From: Thalassotalea ponticola
Lineage (GTDB): Bacteria > Pseudomonadota > Gammaproteobacteria > Enterobacterales > Alteromonadaceae
Direction: 5' to 3'
NCBI RefSeq assembly: GCF_041379045.1
Contig: NZ_CP166871.1
Location: forward strand, 372,001-436,000
DNA length: 64,000 nucleotides
A program made the translations under genes and the position numbers. Position 1 is the stretch's first letter, and each line of letters begins with the position of its first letter. The notes under the pieces are model-generated. The model saw only the letters and a list, made by a program, of their open reading frames with translations. It ran no database searches and was not told where the DNA came from. Shown here in pieces: positions 46,270 through 56,668 of this stretch.

Positions 46270-49200
46270 TGAATGCATTTTGGGCTGGCTTAAACCGATG
46301 GTTAAATAGGTTATACAAAACCCTAGCGGTGCTGCTTGTTTTACTCGCGGTTATCATCACTTCTGCCCGCATTTTACTGCCCCACGCGCCAGCGTTTAAA
46401 CAAGAGTTAGAACAGGCGATCAACAATCGCTTTGACGGCCAAATCAGTATTGGCGAGTTGTCGGCCGGTTGGCACCGCTTGGGACCGACGTTAATTTTGC
46501 GCAAGGTGGTGTTATTAAATGCCAACGCCATGTCGCTTGAGGTAGATGAAATTGATGTAGGCGTTGACTTTTGGCATGCCATACGACGTCAGAGCTTGCG
46601 ATTTCACGACTTTACGTTAAAAGGTGCGACCTTAACATTTGATCAAACTCAGCATCAGTACGAGGCAAAGCAAAGTGCCACCGATCTCGATGCCATGTAC
46701 GACATTATCTTTAGCCAAGTCAGTCGTTTTTCCGTGGTCAATTCGCGTATCGTTCACATCAATAGTCAGCAACGACAAACCATGCGTTTGCGCAAGCTCG
46801 CTTGGCACAATGATGGCGAGCTTCACCAGGGGGTTGGCGCAGTTGAGCTCGACGATTTAGGTCAGCAAACGGCAAAGTTATTGATCGAACTGCGCGGAGA
46901 TGCGCGGCAACAATTGCAAGGTCAGATATATTTAGCCGGTAGCGATTTAGACTTGAGCTATTTAATTAGTGAGCAGCTTGGCGAGCAAGCGCAGTCGCTC
47001 AGCAGTCAGATCAATTTCCAAACTTGGTTGTATATCGATCAAGGTCAGTTAACCCAAGCGCACTTGAATTTAGGTGACAATACGCTGTCATGGCGTAATC
47101 ATCAACAGCAACACCAGCTGACATTGAACCAGGGCAACGTCAGTGTCTATCGAACCCAAGCGGGGCAAGCTTATCAATTGGTCAGTTCGCCGTTGGCGCT
47201 TCAATTTGACCAACAAGCGCCAACGGACGTTAGTGTTACGGGGTTATTTAATCAGGCCGGTACGACACTGCGCCTATCCGATATTGATTTGGCAAAGGTC
47301 TGGCCCATTGTTGGTTCGCTTACCCAATTAAGCGAGCAAGCCGAGGCCATGGCGCCACTCAACTTGCGCGGTACGCTATCTGACATCGCCCTGTTTGCCA
47401 ATGACCGCGTGGTCAAGCTGACCACTGACTTTCATGCGCTGGGCATCGACAATACCGATGCGATTCCAGGGGTTGAGCAATTATCAGGAAAACTTTGGCT
47501 GAACAACAACGCCTTAAAGGTCGACCTGCTGTCAACGAACAGCGCGTTAGACTTTGGCGACCGTTTCCGCCAACCGATTGCCTTTGATCAGCTTAACGCC
47601 AATGTCAGAGTTGACTGGCAGCAAGGGCAGTGGAGTGTTCAGGTCGACAAGGCGACAATGCGCGCTGAGCAGTTGCAGTTAAACGCTGACCTGCAATATC
47701 AAGTTGGGCAGCAAGAGCCGGCGTTATTGAGTTTATATGCAACGGTTGAAAATGCCGATGCGAGTAACGTTGCTAATTACCTACCGCTTCATTTGATGAG
47801 CCCTAAACTAGTTGATTATCTAACCGGGGCAATAAAACAGGGGCAGATTAAGCAGGCACAGGTGCTCGTTAACGGTCCGGTTAAAAACTTCCCGTTTCGC
47901 GATAACTCAGGCATTTTTACGGTACAGGCCGATGTCGAGCAGGCAGACTATGCTTTTGCTCCGAGCTGGCCGGATATTAACGATGCAGATCTGCACTTAA
48001 ACTTTACCAATGAATCGATGTTGATCACCGCAAGCAAAGGCACATTATCCGGTATAGCAATGGACGATGTGAAAGTGGCAATCGCCGATTTATCGAAAAA
48101 TGCGGTACTCACCGTACGCACGCCAGTGACCACTCAAGCGAGTAATGTTCAAGCACTGATGAATGCCAGTCCGTTGGCAAAAAGTGTCGGTGAAACACTC
48201 AATACACTTGGTGCTGTGGGCGAGGTCAAAGGACAATTTAGCCTTGACTTACCGCTTGCTGATATGAGTTCCGCAGTCGCCAAAGGCACGATTGAATTTC
48301 GTGACAATGAACTCCAATTGGCAACGCCTTCTATGCACTTTACGCAAGTTAACGGTCAGCTAACGTTCATTAATGATCAAATTAATGCCCAGGATGTGTA
48401 CGTGCGTTGGCGAGACATGCCTATCAGTCTTGATGTCAGTGGCGAAAGACGACCAGATTTCTACCAGTTGGGTATTGATATCAATGCCTTGTGGCAAGAG
48501 CAAGACACCAAAGCTCAAATACCAGCCTCGTTACAAGCATACTTGCAAGGCGATATTCTTTGGCAAGGTAACTTAAATCTATTTATCACCGATGACAACA
48601 TCAGTTATCAATTTGACGCTAATTCACTACTCAATGAGGCCACACTGTCGCTACCAGCGCCTTATCACAAACAAAAGGGCACCGACCGAGCGCTTACCGT
48701 TAAGGTAAAAGGCAGTAAACGCAGTTCGGCGATTGAAGCAAAGTATGCTAATAACCTGTCCTTTTCAGGGGTGCTCGACCACGACAAGGTTACTTTTAGA
48801 CAAGCACAGCTGGTACTCGGTCAGCAACAAATGTTATTACCCATGGATGGCTTTCACGTTATCGCTGACTTAGCCAGTATCGAGTACGACAGCTGGCAAC
48901 GGTTTGTGTTTGACTTGCTGGCGACGCTGCCAAGTGCAAACTCCAGTGAGCAAAGCCACTCAGTGTTACCAGCACCTGAGCGCATACGCGGTGATATAGG
49001 TCAGGTAAATTTGTACGGTCTGCAAGTGGATAACGTCGACTTTAATTTACTCGCAGAAGAAGACTGGTGGTTACTGCAATTAGACAGTAAGCAAATGCGT
49101 GGGCGAGTTAAGTTTTATCATCAATTTAGCGAGCAAGGTATTGATATTGATGCTGACTTTATTCGCTTTGAAGCAGATTCAGAAGACACTGATAGAGCCG

Positions 49201-50213
49201 ATAAGTCTGTTCCTCGGCTTGACTTAAATAACTCGGTTGGGGAGTTAACCGCGGATGTGGCGGAGCAATCTCAGCTGCAGCCAAGTGACATTCCAAGTTT
49301 ACGCTTTAAATGCGATAGCTGCCGCTTTAAACAGTTTGATTTTGGCGAAGTGGATTTGGCATTAGAGAAGAACAACGACACCATGATTTCACTGTCGCGC
49401 TTTAACGCTGAGCGCAAAAACTTAAAGTTACAACTCAGTGGAAGTTGGATCAAGACCGCAACGAGAGACGCAACGCAAGTATCCGGTACCGTGCAAACCA
49501 ATGAAATAGAAAAAGAGCTGGCTCGGTTTGATATCGAGTCGGGGATTAAAGACAGCGGTTTAAGAGCCAATTATGAACTGCGTTGGCAGGGTGGTCCACA
49601 TCAGTTTAATGTTGATAGTTTATACGGTTCGGCAAAAGGTCGCTTAGACGATGGTTATTTAGCTAAAGTAAGCGATCAAGGGGCTCGATTATTTAGTATT
49701 TTTAGTTTGCAGTCACTGCTGCGCAAACTGACCTTAGACTTTCGAGATATATTTTCTAAGGGAATGTTTTACAGTGATTTCAAAGGTGATTTTGCCATCG
49801 CAGAAGGGGTTATTTATACTGACAACTTAAAGATGGATGGTGCGGCGGGTAACTTGACCATCAAGGGCAATACCAATTTGGTCAATAACCAGCTCGATTA
49901 CAAAATGCTGTTTGCGCCGAAGGTGACGTCAAGCTTGCCAATACTCGCTTGGTTAGTGAACCCCATTGCCGGTGCCGCTGCGATCGTAATTAACGAGGCG
50001 ATAGAGCAGGCAGAGGTGGTCGCGGCGATTAATTTTGAATTAACCGGCACGGTAGACGAGCCGAGTTTAAAAGAAGTCAATCGAAAAACTCGCAACGTCA
50101 ATGTCGGTAAATCAAGGCCGGATAACCCAGAAGGCAGTGAGCCTCAGGCACCTGACAATGCCAATGTTGAACGCAGCAACCCACAGCCAGCTGAGCCAAT
50201 TGTAGGTGCTTAG
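46269..50213 (+). CDS. yhdP: YhdP-like AsmA-family lipid transport protein
   Basis: A 1314-residue bridge-like protein. A single N-terminal membrane anchor (about residues 14-36, TLAVLLVLLAVIITSARILL) is followed by a very long periplasmic part of repeated beta-strands (DUF3971 region) and a C-terminal AsmA-like domain (about 1130-1260, GDFAIAEGVIYTDNLKMDG). YhdP, with TamB and YdbH, is needed for phospholipid traffic to the outer membrane in E. coli. The C-terminus (about 1265-1314) is low-complexity, Asn/Pro/Glu-rich. The start is GTG overlapping the rng stop. Confidence 0.92.
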   Translation: MNAFWAGLNRWLNRLYKTLAVLLVLLAVIITSARILLPHAPAFKQELEQAINNRFDGQISIGELSAGWHRLGPTLILRKVVLLNANAMSLEVDEIDVGVDFWHAIRRQSLRFHDFTLKGATLTFDQTQHQYEAKQSATDLDAMYDIIFSQVSRFSVVNSRIVHINSQQRQTMRLRKLAWHNDGELHQGVGAVELDDLGQQTAKLLIELRGDARQQLQGQIYLAGSDLDLSYLISEQLGEQAQSLSSQINFQTWLYIDQGQLTQAHLNLGDNTLSWRNHQQQHQLTLNQGNVSVYRTQAGQAYQLVSSPLALQFDQQAPTDVSVTGLFNQAGTTLRLSDIDLAKVWPIVGSLTQLSEQAEAMAPLNLRGTLSDIALFANDRVVKLTTDFHALGIDNTDAIPGVEQLSGKLWLNNNALKVDLLSTNSALDFGDRFRQPIAFDQLNANVRVDWQQGQWSVQVDKATMRAEQLQLNADLQYQVGQQEPALLSLYATVENADASNVANYLPLHLMSPKLVDYLTGAIKQGQIKQAQVLVNGPVKNFPFRDNSGIFTVQADVEQADYAFAPSWPDINDADLHLNFTNESMLITASKGTLSGIAMDDVKVAIADLSKNAVLTVRTPVTTQASNVQALMNASPLAKSVGETLNTLGAVGEVKGQFSLDLPLADMSSAVAKGTIEFRDNELQLATPSMHFTQVNGQLTFINDQINAQDVYVRWRDMPISLDVSGERRPDFYQLGIDINALWQEQDTKAQIPASLQAYLQGDILWQGNLNLFITDDNISYQFDANSLLNEATLSLPAPYHKQKGTDRALTVKVKGSKRSSAIEAKYANNLSFSGVLDHDKVTFRQAQLVLGQQQMLLPMDGFHVIADLASIEYDSWQRFVFDLLATLPSANSSEQSHSVLPAPERIRGDIGQVNLYGLQVDNVDFNLLAEEDWWLLQLDSKQMRGRVKFYHQFSEQGIDIDADFIRFEADSEDTDRADKSVPRLDLNNSVGELTADVAEQSQLQPSDIPSLRFKCDSCRFKQFDFGEVDLALEKNNDTMISLSRFNAERKNLKLQLSGSWIKTATRDATQVSGTVQTNEIEKELARFDIESGIKDSGLRANYELRWQGGPHQFNVDSLYGSAKGRLDDGYLAKVSDQGARLFSIFSLQSLLRKLTLDFRDIFSKGMFYSDFKGDFAIAEGVIYTDNLKMDGAAGNLTIKGNTNLVNNQLDYKMLFAPKVTSSLPILAWLVNPIAGAAAIVINEAIEQAEVVAAINFELTGTVDEPSLKEVNRKTRNVNVGKSRPDNPEGSEPQAPDNANVERSNPQPAEPIVGA

Positions 50214-50237
50214 TACAGAGTATAAGGTAACGATGAC

Positions 50238-51074
50238 ATGCCCACCTTAACCGCAATACAAATGCACTCGGTTACCGACGTCAGCGCTAACTTCGCTTTT
50301 ATTGAAGCACAGCTTGAGATGTTAACCGTGGATGATGAACACCTTGTGGTGTTACCTGAGTGTTGTTTGTACTTTGGTGGCAATGACAGCCAACAACTGG
50401 CCTTGGCAAACTCTTCTGTGATTAGCGACATGGAACGCGAGTTAGCTCGATTAGCAAAGCAATATCGGGTGTACCTGCTCGCGGGTAGTGTGCCTACACG
50501 GTTAAGTGATAATAAGTTTCAGGCCTCGAGTTTACTCTTTGACAACCGTGGTCAACGCATCGCCGATTATCAAAAGTTGCATTTGTTCGATGTTGATGTT
50601 GCCGATAATTCAAAGCACTATCGAGAATCAAGATACACTCAAGCGGGCGACAAAACGGTTGTTCAAACGCTCCAACAAATACAGCTCGGATTGAGTATTT
50701 GTTACGATTTGCGCTTTCCCGCTTTATACCAACAATTGGCGCAGCAAGGGGCGAATGTAATCAGTGTTCCCGCTGCTTTTACTCAGCTAACAGGACAAGC
50801 ACATTGGCAGCCATTACTGCAGGCCAGAGCAATAGAGACACAGTGTTATATTGTCGCTGCAGGTCAAGTTGGCGAACACCAAAATGGCCGTCAAACCCAT
50901 GGTCACTCGATGATTATTGACCCGTGGGGAGAAATTAGCTGTTGCTTAGCTGAGCAAGTTGGCAGTATATCAACCAAACTGGATATGTCATTACTCGCTA
51001 AAGTACGCAACAATATACCGGTTGCTAAGCACAATCGCTTTAACTGCTCATTACGCACAAATGAGCCTGATTAA
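50238..51074 (+). CDS. Carbon-nitrogen hydrolase (nitrilase superfamily)
   Basis: A 278-residue cytosolic enzyme with the intact nitrilase triad E41 (VVLPECC), K113 (YQKLHLFD) and C155 ([10 protein letters not shown]). It resembles the Nit1 branch, whose known member repairs deaminated glutathione (a metabolite-repair amidase); that assignment is inference. It sits between yhdP and tldD in the mre operon, a conserved arrangement in many gammaproteobacteria. The start ATG at 50238 lies 24 bases after yhdP. Confidence 0.88.
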   Translation: MPTLTAIQMHSVTDVSANFAFIEAQLEMLTVDDEHLVVLPECCLYFGGNDSQQLALANSSVISDMERELARLAKQYRVYLLAGSVPTRLSDNKFQASSLLFDNRGQRIADYQKLHLFDVDVADNSKHYRESRYTQAGDKTVVQTLQQIQLGLSICYDLRFPALYQQLAQQGANVISVPAAFTQLTGQAHWQPLLQARAIETQCYIVAAGQVGEHQNGRQTHGHSMIIDPWGEISCCLAEQVGSISTKLDMSLLAKVRNNIPVAKHNRFNCSLRTNEPD

Positions 51075-51085
51075 ATGGATCTGAA

Positions 51086-52525
51086 ATGAATTCTGTAGAA
51101 CTAGAACTACTCGATGCCAGTGATTTAGGGCACGAAGAACTGCAACGCTGTCTCAATCATATGTTTGAGCGCAATATCGATTTCGCCGACTTGTATTTTC
51201 AAGCGTCCAGCAATGAGCACTGGATGCTTGAAGACGGTATCGTTAAGGAAGGTTCGCATAATATAGAGCGCGGTGTTGGCGTCCGTGCCATTGCCGGAGA
51301 GAAAACCGGTTTTGCTTATTCTGACGATATTAACCTTGACGCCTTAAGCCAAGCTTCAGTTGCAGCCAGAAGTATTGTTGGCGAACAAAAGTCGCAAACA
51401 GTACAGGTTTTCTCATCAACTAACCCGACAGCGCTTTATCAAGCGATAGACCCGCTTTACAGCTTGCCACAAGAGCAAAAAATTAGCTTGTTACACGAAG
51501 TTGAGGCTCATGCCAGAGCACAAGATACGCGAGTCAAACAAGTTATAGTGAGTCTCTCCGGTGTATACGAACGGGTGTTAATTGCGGCAAGTGACGGTAC
51601 CTTTGCTACCGATATTCGCCCACTGGTTCGCTTGAATTGCTCTGTTTTAGTCGAAGCCAATGGTCGTCGTGAACGCGGTAATTCTGGCGGTGGTGCACGT
51701 ACTGACTACAGTTATTTCTTTGAATTAGAGCAAGGTAAAGCCCGCTATAAAGTCTACGCAGAGGAGGCGGTACGCCAAGCTCTGGTGAATCTCAACGCGA
51801 TTGACGCTCCTGCGGGCATGTTGCCGGTTGTACTGGGCGCTGGCTGGCCAGGGGTGTTATTACACGAGGCGGTAGGTCACGGCTTAGAAGGTGACTTTAA
51901 CCGCAAAGGTTCGTCGGCGTTTTCTGGCAAAATTGGCCAAAAGGTGGCTTCTGAGCACTGTACCATTGTCGATGACGGCACGCTAACGGGTCGTCGAGGT
52001 TCGGTGTCGATAGATGACGAAGGCACACCGGGTCAATATAACTTACTTATCGAGAAGGGCATATTGCGTGGTTACATGCAAGATAAACACAATGCGCACC
52101 TGATGGGGGTAGCGCCTACCGGTAATGGTCGCCGGGAGTCCTACGCTCATTTACCGATGCCGCGTATGACCAATACCTATATGCTCGCAGGTGAACACCA
52201 GCCTGATGACATCATTAAGTCGGTGAAAAAAGGCATTTATGCACCAAATTTCGCTGGCGGACAAGTGGATATTACCTCGGGCAAGTTTGTGTTTTCGACC
52301 GCCGAAGCGTATTTAATAGAAAATGGCCAAATCACTTCGCCAGTCAAAGGGGCGACGTTAATTGGCAGTGGCCCTGAAGCGATGCAAAAAGTCAGCATGG
52401 TGGGCAACGATCTATCGCTTGATAGTGGGGTAGGCGTGTGTGGTAAAGACGGTCAATCAGTGCCAGTAGGTGTTGGTCAACCGACGTTAAAAATTGACGA
52501 AATGACCATAGGCGGTACACAGTAA
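51086..52525 (+). CDS. tldD: Metalloprotease TldD
   Basis: A 479-residue subunit of the TldD/TldE (PmbA) heterodimeric metalloprotease. The zinc site is HEAVGH (H260, E261, H265) in [33 protein letters not shown] and the C-terminal [17 protein letters not shown] are family hallmarks. The complex unfolds and cleaves peptides; in E. coli it matures microcin B17 and degrades CcdA. Its partner gene pmbA lies less than 1 kb downstream beyond the opposite-strand darP. It ends the mre-to-tldD gene run and has a strong terminator. Confidence 0.96.
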   Translation: MNSVELELLDASDLGHEELQRCLNHMFERNIDFADLYFQASSNEHWMLEDGIVKEGSHNIERGVGVRAIAGEKTGFAYSDDINLDALSQASVAARSIVGEQKSQTVQVFSSTNPTALYQAIDPLYSLPQEQKISLLHEVEAHARAQDTRVKQVIVSLSGVYERVLIAASDGTFATDIRPLVRLNCSVLVEANGRRERGNSGGGARTDYSYFFELEQGKARYKVYAEEAVRQALVNLNAIDAPAGMLPVVLGAGWPGVLLHEAVGHGLEGDFNRKGSSAFSGKIGQKVASEHCTIVDDGTLTGRRGSVSIDDEGTPGQYNLLIEKGILRGYMQDKHNAHLMGVAPTGNGRRESYAHLPMPRMTNTYMLAGEHQPDDIIKSVKKGIYAPNFAGGQVDITSGKFVFSTAEAYLIENGQITSPVKGATLIGSGPEAMQKVSMVGNDLSLDSGVGVCGKDGQSVPVGVGQPTLKIDEMTIGGTQ

Positions 52526-52540
52526 TACCCTGTATCGAGC

Positions 52541-52582
52541 AAAAAAAAGCGCCACTGACTTAGTCAGAGGCGCTTTTTTTTT
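52541..52582. terminator. Terminator between tldD and darP
   Basis: A long hairpin: eight A plus GCGCC pairs with GGCGC plus nine T, and the interior also folds (CTGAC and GTCAG around TTA). A-run and T-run flanks make it usable by both convergent genes. Confidence 0.92.
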
Positions 52583-52641
52583 ACGGTTCTTTTTGTGTGG
52601 CGTGGTTACACGGGCTTGTCAACGCCAAAAGTGAGCTGCGC

Positions 52642-53175
52642 TTAAGCGCTCGGCGTATAGGCTACGTGTTGTTTTAAATACTTAAACAGCTCTTTATAAC
52701 TCTTGCCAGGTTTGCTTTGTTTGACCTCTTTGTTGGCCTGACGGATCAGTTGGCGCAAGCGCTGGCGTTCTAAGCTACTGTTGTCGTTAATTAATGTCTC
52801 AATAGTTTGGTTATCAGCGCTTAGTATCTGCTCGCGTAACTCTTCGTAGAAGCGGTTGTGCGCGTCAGCAATACCGTGTTTATTCTCCATGATGTCAATT
52901 TTTAAGCGAATCGCCTCGACATCAAGGCTGTGTAATTGCTTGGCAATGAACTGTACGTTGCGATGAAAAGCATCGTGTTTGCCTTTGATCTTATCAGCGA
53001 TAACCAGGGCCTGCTCAATTTCGCTGTTTAACGCCAGTTTAGCGCGCTGTTTGGGACCCATGTGACAGATCGCTTCCGCTAATTTTTGTAGGTCCTTCAT
53101 GTCTTGCTTTAATTCAGTTTTGCTTACGTAGAGAATGTCATTTTCTTCGTCGTATTCGCCAATTTCTCGAGCCAT
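52642..53175 (-). CDS. darP: Ribosome-associated protein DarP (YjgA)
   Basis: A 177-residue, highly charged alpha-helical protein of the YjgA/DUF615 family. Conserved segments are LQKLAEAICHMGPKQRAKL, HDAFHRNVQFIAKQL, NRFYEELREQIL and RQRLRQLIRQANKE. DarP associates with the 50S subunit during late assembly in E. coli. It diverges from pmbA, the same neighbour as in E. coli. Confidence 0.93.
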   Translation of the reverse strand: MAREIGEYDEENDILYVSKTELKQDMKDLQKLAEAICHMGPKQRAKLALNSEIEQALVIADKIKGKHDAFHRNVQFIAKQLHSLDVEAIRLKIDIMENKHGIADAHNRFYEELREQILSADNQTIETLINDNSSLERQRLRQLIRQANKEVKQSKPGKSYKELFKYLKQHVAYTPSA

Positions 53176-53339
53176 AATTGATACAGATAGATAAAGTCAG
53201 TTTGTCTTATTATAACTGTTTTTCGTTATCAATAATGCCCTGATCAGCAAAAATCAATGAAATTATTGGTCAATGTGCGTTGGGAAAATGGCAGGCTGTG
53301 ATATCCTTGCTGTACGTTAACCTCTTTATCTCGCAAATC

Positions 53340-54683
53340 ATGGAAAACAAGCAATCAATTGAACAATCGATGGAACACGTTAAACAAAGTGTCAGCAAAG
53401 TGTTAGAGATGGCGAAGAGCCTGGGTGCGCAGAGCGCAGAAGTCTCAATCTCAAAGATGCAAGGGCTGAGTGTTTCGACGCGTATGGGTGAGGTAGAAAC
53501 CGTCGAGTTTAACAATGATGGTGCATTGGGTATTTCACTGTATAAAGACGGTCGCAAGGGCTCTGCGTCAACCGCGGACTTATCGGAAAAAGCATTACAA
53601 CAATCGGTTAATGCAGCTGTCAATATTGCCAACTATACCTCCGTTGATCCGTTTGCTGGACTTGCAGATAAAGAGCTTCTTGAGTTTGAGCCTGAAGACC
53701 TCGACTTATATCACCCGCAGCAGATCAGTGCTGATCAGGCCATTGATATTGCTCGAGAAGCCGAATTAACGGCTTTGCAACGGGATGCGCGCATTGTTAA
53801 TTCAGACGGTGCTAACTTTGCTAGCTACGAGGGTTTTAAAGTTTATGGCAACAGCCATGGGCAGTTAGTTGCTTATCCAAGTACGCGTCACAGCTTAACT
53901 TGCATGATGATTGCCGCCAGTGGTGAGGATATGCAACGCGATTATAATTATACGGTGAGTCGTGAGTTTGCTCAGTTGACGCCGGCCAAGTCACTTGGCG
54001 AGCAAGCGGCCGATGCCGCACTAGAGCGTTTGAACCCGCGTAAAATCGCTACCCAAAAGTGTCCTGTGCTATTTCGCGCCGATGTTGCTAACAGCATTTT
54101 TGGTCACCTTATCTCGGCGATCAGCGGTGGCAATTTATATCGCAATTCATCGTTCTTAGTTGACAGTATTGGTGAGCGGATATTTAGTGATCACCTAACG
54201 ATTGAAGAGCGACCGTTTATCAAGCGAGGCTTAGCCAGTTCGGCATTTGATGCGGAAGGGGTAAAGCCTATACAACGCGAAATCATCAAAAACGGCTGTT
54301 TGCAATCGTATTTGCTGACCAGTTACTCAGCGCGTAAACTCGGCTTGCAAACCACTGGTAACGCCGGCGGTATTCACAATTGGCAAGTGTCGGCAAACGG
54401 CGGTGATTTAACGGCAATGCTTGAAGCGATGGGGACCGGTTTATTAGTCACCGAGCTGATGGGACAGGGCGTTAACGTTGTTACGGGTGATTACTCCAGA
54501 GGCGCCGCTGGCTTTTGGGTAGAAAATGGGCAAATTGCTTATCCGGTCTCTGAAATCACCATTGCGGCCAATTTAAAAGACATGTTTAAGTCTCTAGTAT
54601 TAAGCGGTAACGACTATGATCTGCGCGGTAGTATAAAAACCGGTAGTTTATTGATTGAACAAATGCAGGTGTCAGGTCAGTAA
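53340..54683 (+). CDS. pmbA: Metalloprotease subunit PmbA (TldE)
   Basis: A 447-residue inactive partner of TldD; as expected, no HExxxH motif is present. The start is placed at the ATG of MENKQSIEQSM (53340). The frame is open to a TTG at 53280, but that extension is not typical. Family segments include MGEVETVEFNNDGALGISLY, IFGHLISAISGGNLYRNSSFL and the C-terminal MSQ-like NLKDMFKSLVLSGND. Together with TldD it forms a proteolytic complex. Confidence 0.95.
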   Translation: MENKQSIEQSMEHVKQSVSKVLEMAKSLGAQSAEVSISKMQGLSVSTRMGEVETVEFNNDGALGISLYKDGRKGSASTADLSEKALQQSVNAAVNIANYTSVDPFAGLADKELLEFEPEDLDLYHPQQISADQAIDIAREAELTALQRDARIVNSDGANFASYEGFKVYGNSHGQLVAYPSTRHSLTCMMIAASGEDMQRDYNYTVSREFAQLTPAKSLGEQAADAALERLNPRKIATQKCPVLFRADVANSIFGHLISAISGGNLYRNSSFLVDSIGERIFSDHLTIEERPFIKRGLASSAFDAEGVKPIQREIIKNGCLQSYLLTSYSARKLGLQTTGNAGGIHNWQVSANGGDLTAMLEAMGTGLLVTELMGQGVNVVTGDYSRGAAGFWVENGQIAYPVSEITIAANLKDMFKSLVLSGNDYDLRGSIKTGSLLIEQMQVSGQ

Positions 54684-54696
54684 CCGGTGTTGTGTG

Positions 54697-54725
54697 GCTA
54701 AGCAAGCGATTGGTACTTGCTTAGC
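54697..54725. repeat. Convergent-intergenic hairpin between pmbA and mgtE
   Basis: GCTAAGCAAG and CTTGCTTAGC pair perfectly around a nine-base loop. Neither flank has a T-run, so this is not a standard Rho-independent terminator. It may stabilise mRNA 3' ends or assist Rho-dependent termination for pmbA or mgtE. Confidence 0.5.
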
Positions 54726-54835
54726 TACGGCTAATTCATCTTATCACTAACCGCTATCACTGGCGTTACTAGAATTTGACTCGTCTATCAGTGCTAAACC
54801 GAGCGGTAATACCTTTGTCGACAGCCGTGAATGCT

Positions 54836-56203
54836 TTAAGCAGTTGAGCTTAGGAGCAGGGTAGCCGTACCTAAAAAGGCAAAGATACCAACGACATCGG
54901 TTACCGTGGTGAGGATCACCCCACCAGCCAAGGCTGGGTCTATATTCATTTTTTTCAATGCTAACGGCGTGATCACACCGGCCAAGCCGGCAACCGTTAA
55001 ATTAGCGAGCATGGCAAACGCAATAATACCACCTAGTAACAAGTCTTGCTTCCACAGAGTAACAATCGACGCAATCAACAGTGACCAAATAAGCCCGTTT
55101 AAAAAGCCCACGGCTAATTCCTTGGTTAATATCGTGCGCGCGTTGTTTTCGCCTATGTGACCCAACGCCAAACCGCGAATAACCAAGGTTAGCGTTTGAC
55201 TACCAGCGACGCCACCCATACTGGGGACTAACGTATTTAACACCGCTAAGATGGCCATTTCCGCTAAAATAGGTTCAAACATACTCGACACCGCAACGGC
55301 TAATAAGGCGGTGATTAAATTGACCCCTAACCAAATGGAGCGTTGTCGAGTACTTTTAATAACTGGTGCAAATGTATCGGCTTCGTCATCGAGACCGGCC
55401 ATACTCATCATTGAGTGCTCTGCGTCTTCGCGAATAATATCAACCACATCATCCACGGTAATACGACCGAGCAGGCGGTTGTCGTCATCAACAACAGGAG
55501 CGGAAAACCAGTCGTGGCGTTCAAACATAATGGCCACTTCGGTATCTTCCATCGCGACGTTTACTGGCACCGTATGGGTGTCGGTAATTTCCCCTATCGC
55601 TTGCTCTGGTTGGGCTGTGACTAAGTCAGCCAAAGAAACACTGCCGATGAGGATATCTTCACGGTTTACCACATAAAAGGAGTCTGTCGATTCAGGCAGT
55701 TTGCCCTTGAGACGCAAATAGCGCAGTACGACATCAACTGTTACATCAGGACGCAGGGTAATGGTATCCGTATTCATGATACCACCGGCCGTTTCTGGCT
55801 CGTAAGCGAGAGCCTGCTCTACTCGCATACGGTCTTGCGTATCCATCGAGTTGAGCACTTCTTGATACGCTGAATCAGGCAATCCGCGCAGGACTTCGGC
55901 GAGGTCGTCTATATCCATGCCTTCTGTCGCGGCCGCAACTTTTTCCGGTTGCATTTTGCGCAGAATGCCTTTGCGCACCTCTTCTGAAAGCTCTTCTAAA
56001 ATATCGCCGTGTAGGTCGGGATCAACAAGTTGCCATAATACGTTACGACTTTTGGCCGGAGACGACTCGAGTAGCAAAGCGATGTCGTAATCGGACATGT
56101 TTTGCAGCATTTTACGCACGTAGACAAACATACCACTATCGATAGCGGTATTAATTTCTAGTAATCGCTGTTGGCTTGTTTCTTGTTCTGACAACTCTGC
56201 CAC
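54836..56203 (-). CDS. mgtE: Magnesium transporter MgtE
   Basis: A 455-residue Mg2+ channel. The acidic N-terminal domain (about residues 1-130) precedes two CBS domains (about 135-260), a connecting helix, and five C-terminal transmembrane helices (about 285-455). GGVAGSQTLTLVIRGLALG and KMNIDPALAGGVILTTVTDVVG carry the pore and Mg2+-site residues, including the conserved Asp of the last segment. The N and CBS domains act as the magnesium sensor. It lies downstream of npr on the same strand with a 151-base gap. Confidence 0.95.
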   Translation of the reverse strand: MAELSEQETSQQRLLEINTAIDSGMFVYVRKMLQNMSDYDIALLLESSPAKSRNVLWQLVDPDLHGDILEELSEEVRKGILRKMQPEKVAAATEGMDIDDLAEVLRGLPDSAYQEVLNSMDTQDRMRVEQALAYEPETAGGIMNTDTITLRPDVTVDVVLRYLRLKGKLPESTDSFYVVNREDILIGSVSLADLVTAQPEQAIGEITDTHTVPVNVAMEDTEVAIMFERHDWFSAPVVDDDNRLLGRITVDDVVDIIREDAEHSMMSMAGLDDEADTFAPVIKSTRQRSIWLGVNLITALLAVAVSSMFEPILAEMAILAVLNTLVPSMGGVAGSQTLTLVIRGLALGHIGENNARTILTKELAVGFLNGLIWSLLIASIVTLWKQDLLLGGIIAFAMLANLTVAGLAGVITPLALKKMNIDPALAGGVILTTVTDVVGIFAFLGTATLLLSSTA

Positions 56204-56354
56204 GGTTCACCTCATGCGCAAGGGTGTTGTTGTTATTAAGTCTTGATGGTTATGTTCAGCCTCGCAAGTCGTCACTTGTTTTATTTGTGGTTGAAGCTTA
56301 TAACTTGGAGTTATCGTATTGAAGTGTATCGTAAATTTGTAAAATAATCAGCTA

Positions 56355-56654
56355 CTATTCTGCTTCGTCAAATTTGTCGCCAAATAACTGGCACACCGCA
56401 TCAAGAGCTTGTTCAGCATCATCGCCTTGGCACTCAACTGCAACCGTCTTCCCTTGACTACCGGTTAATAACATCAAGCCCATGATCGAGCCAGCGTCGG
56501 CCGTTTTACCATCTAACACAATGCGAATTGACGAGTTAAATTGCTGGCTCAATTTAGCTAGCTTAGTTGCTGCGCGCGCGTGTAGGCCGAGTTTATTTTC
56601 AATGGTCACCATACGCGAGGCATGGGTTGAGGTTGCAGACTTGGTTTTTGCCAT
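56355..56654 (-). CDS. ptsO: Nitrogen-PTS phosphocarrier protein NPr
   Basis: A 99-residue HPr-like protein. The phosphorylated His is H25 in NKLGLHARAAT, and AGSIMGLMLLTGSQG holds the HPr Ser-46-like region. NPr carries phosphate from PtsP to PtsN in the regulatory PTSNtr branch. The N-terminus is about nine residues longer than E. coli NPr; an internal ATG (MVTIENKLG) is an alternative start. It lies 14 bases after rapZ in the rpoN block. Confidence 0.94.
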   Translation of the reverse strand: MAKTKSATSTHASRMVTIENKLGLHARAATKLAKLSQQFNSSIRIVLDGKTADAGSIMGLMLLTGSQGKTVAVECQGDDAEQALDAVCQLFGDKFDEAE

Positions 56655-56668
56655 GATATTTAGATCGC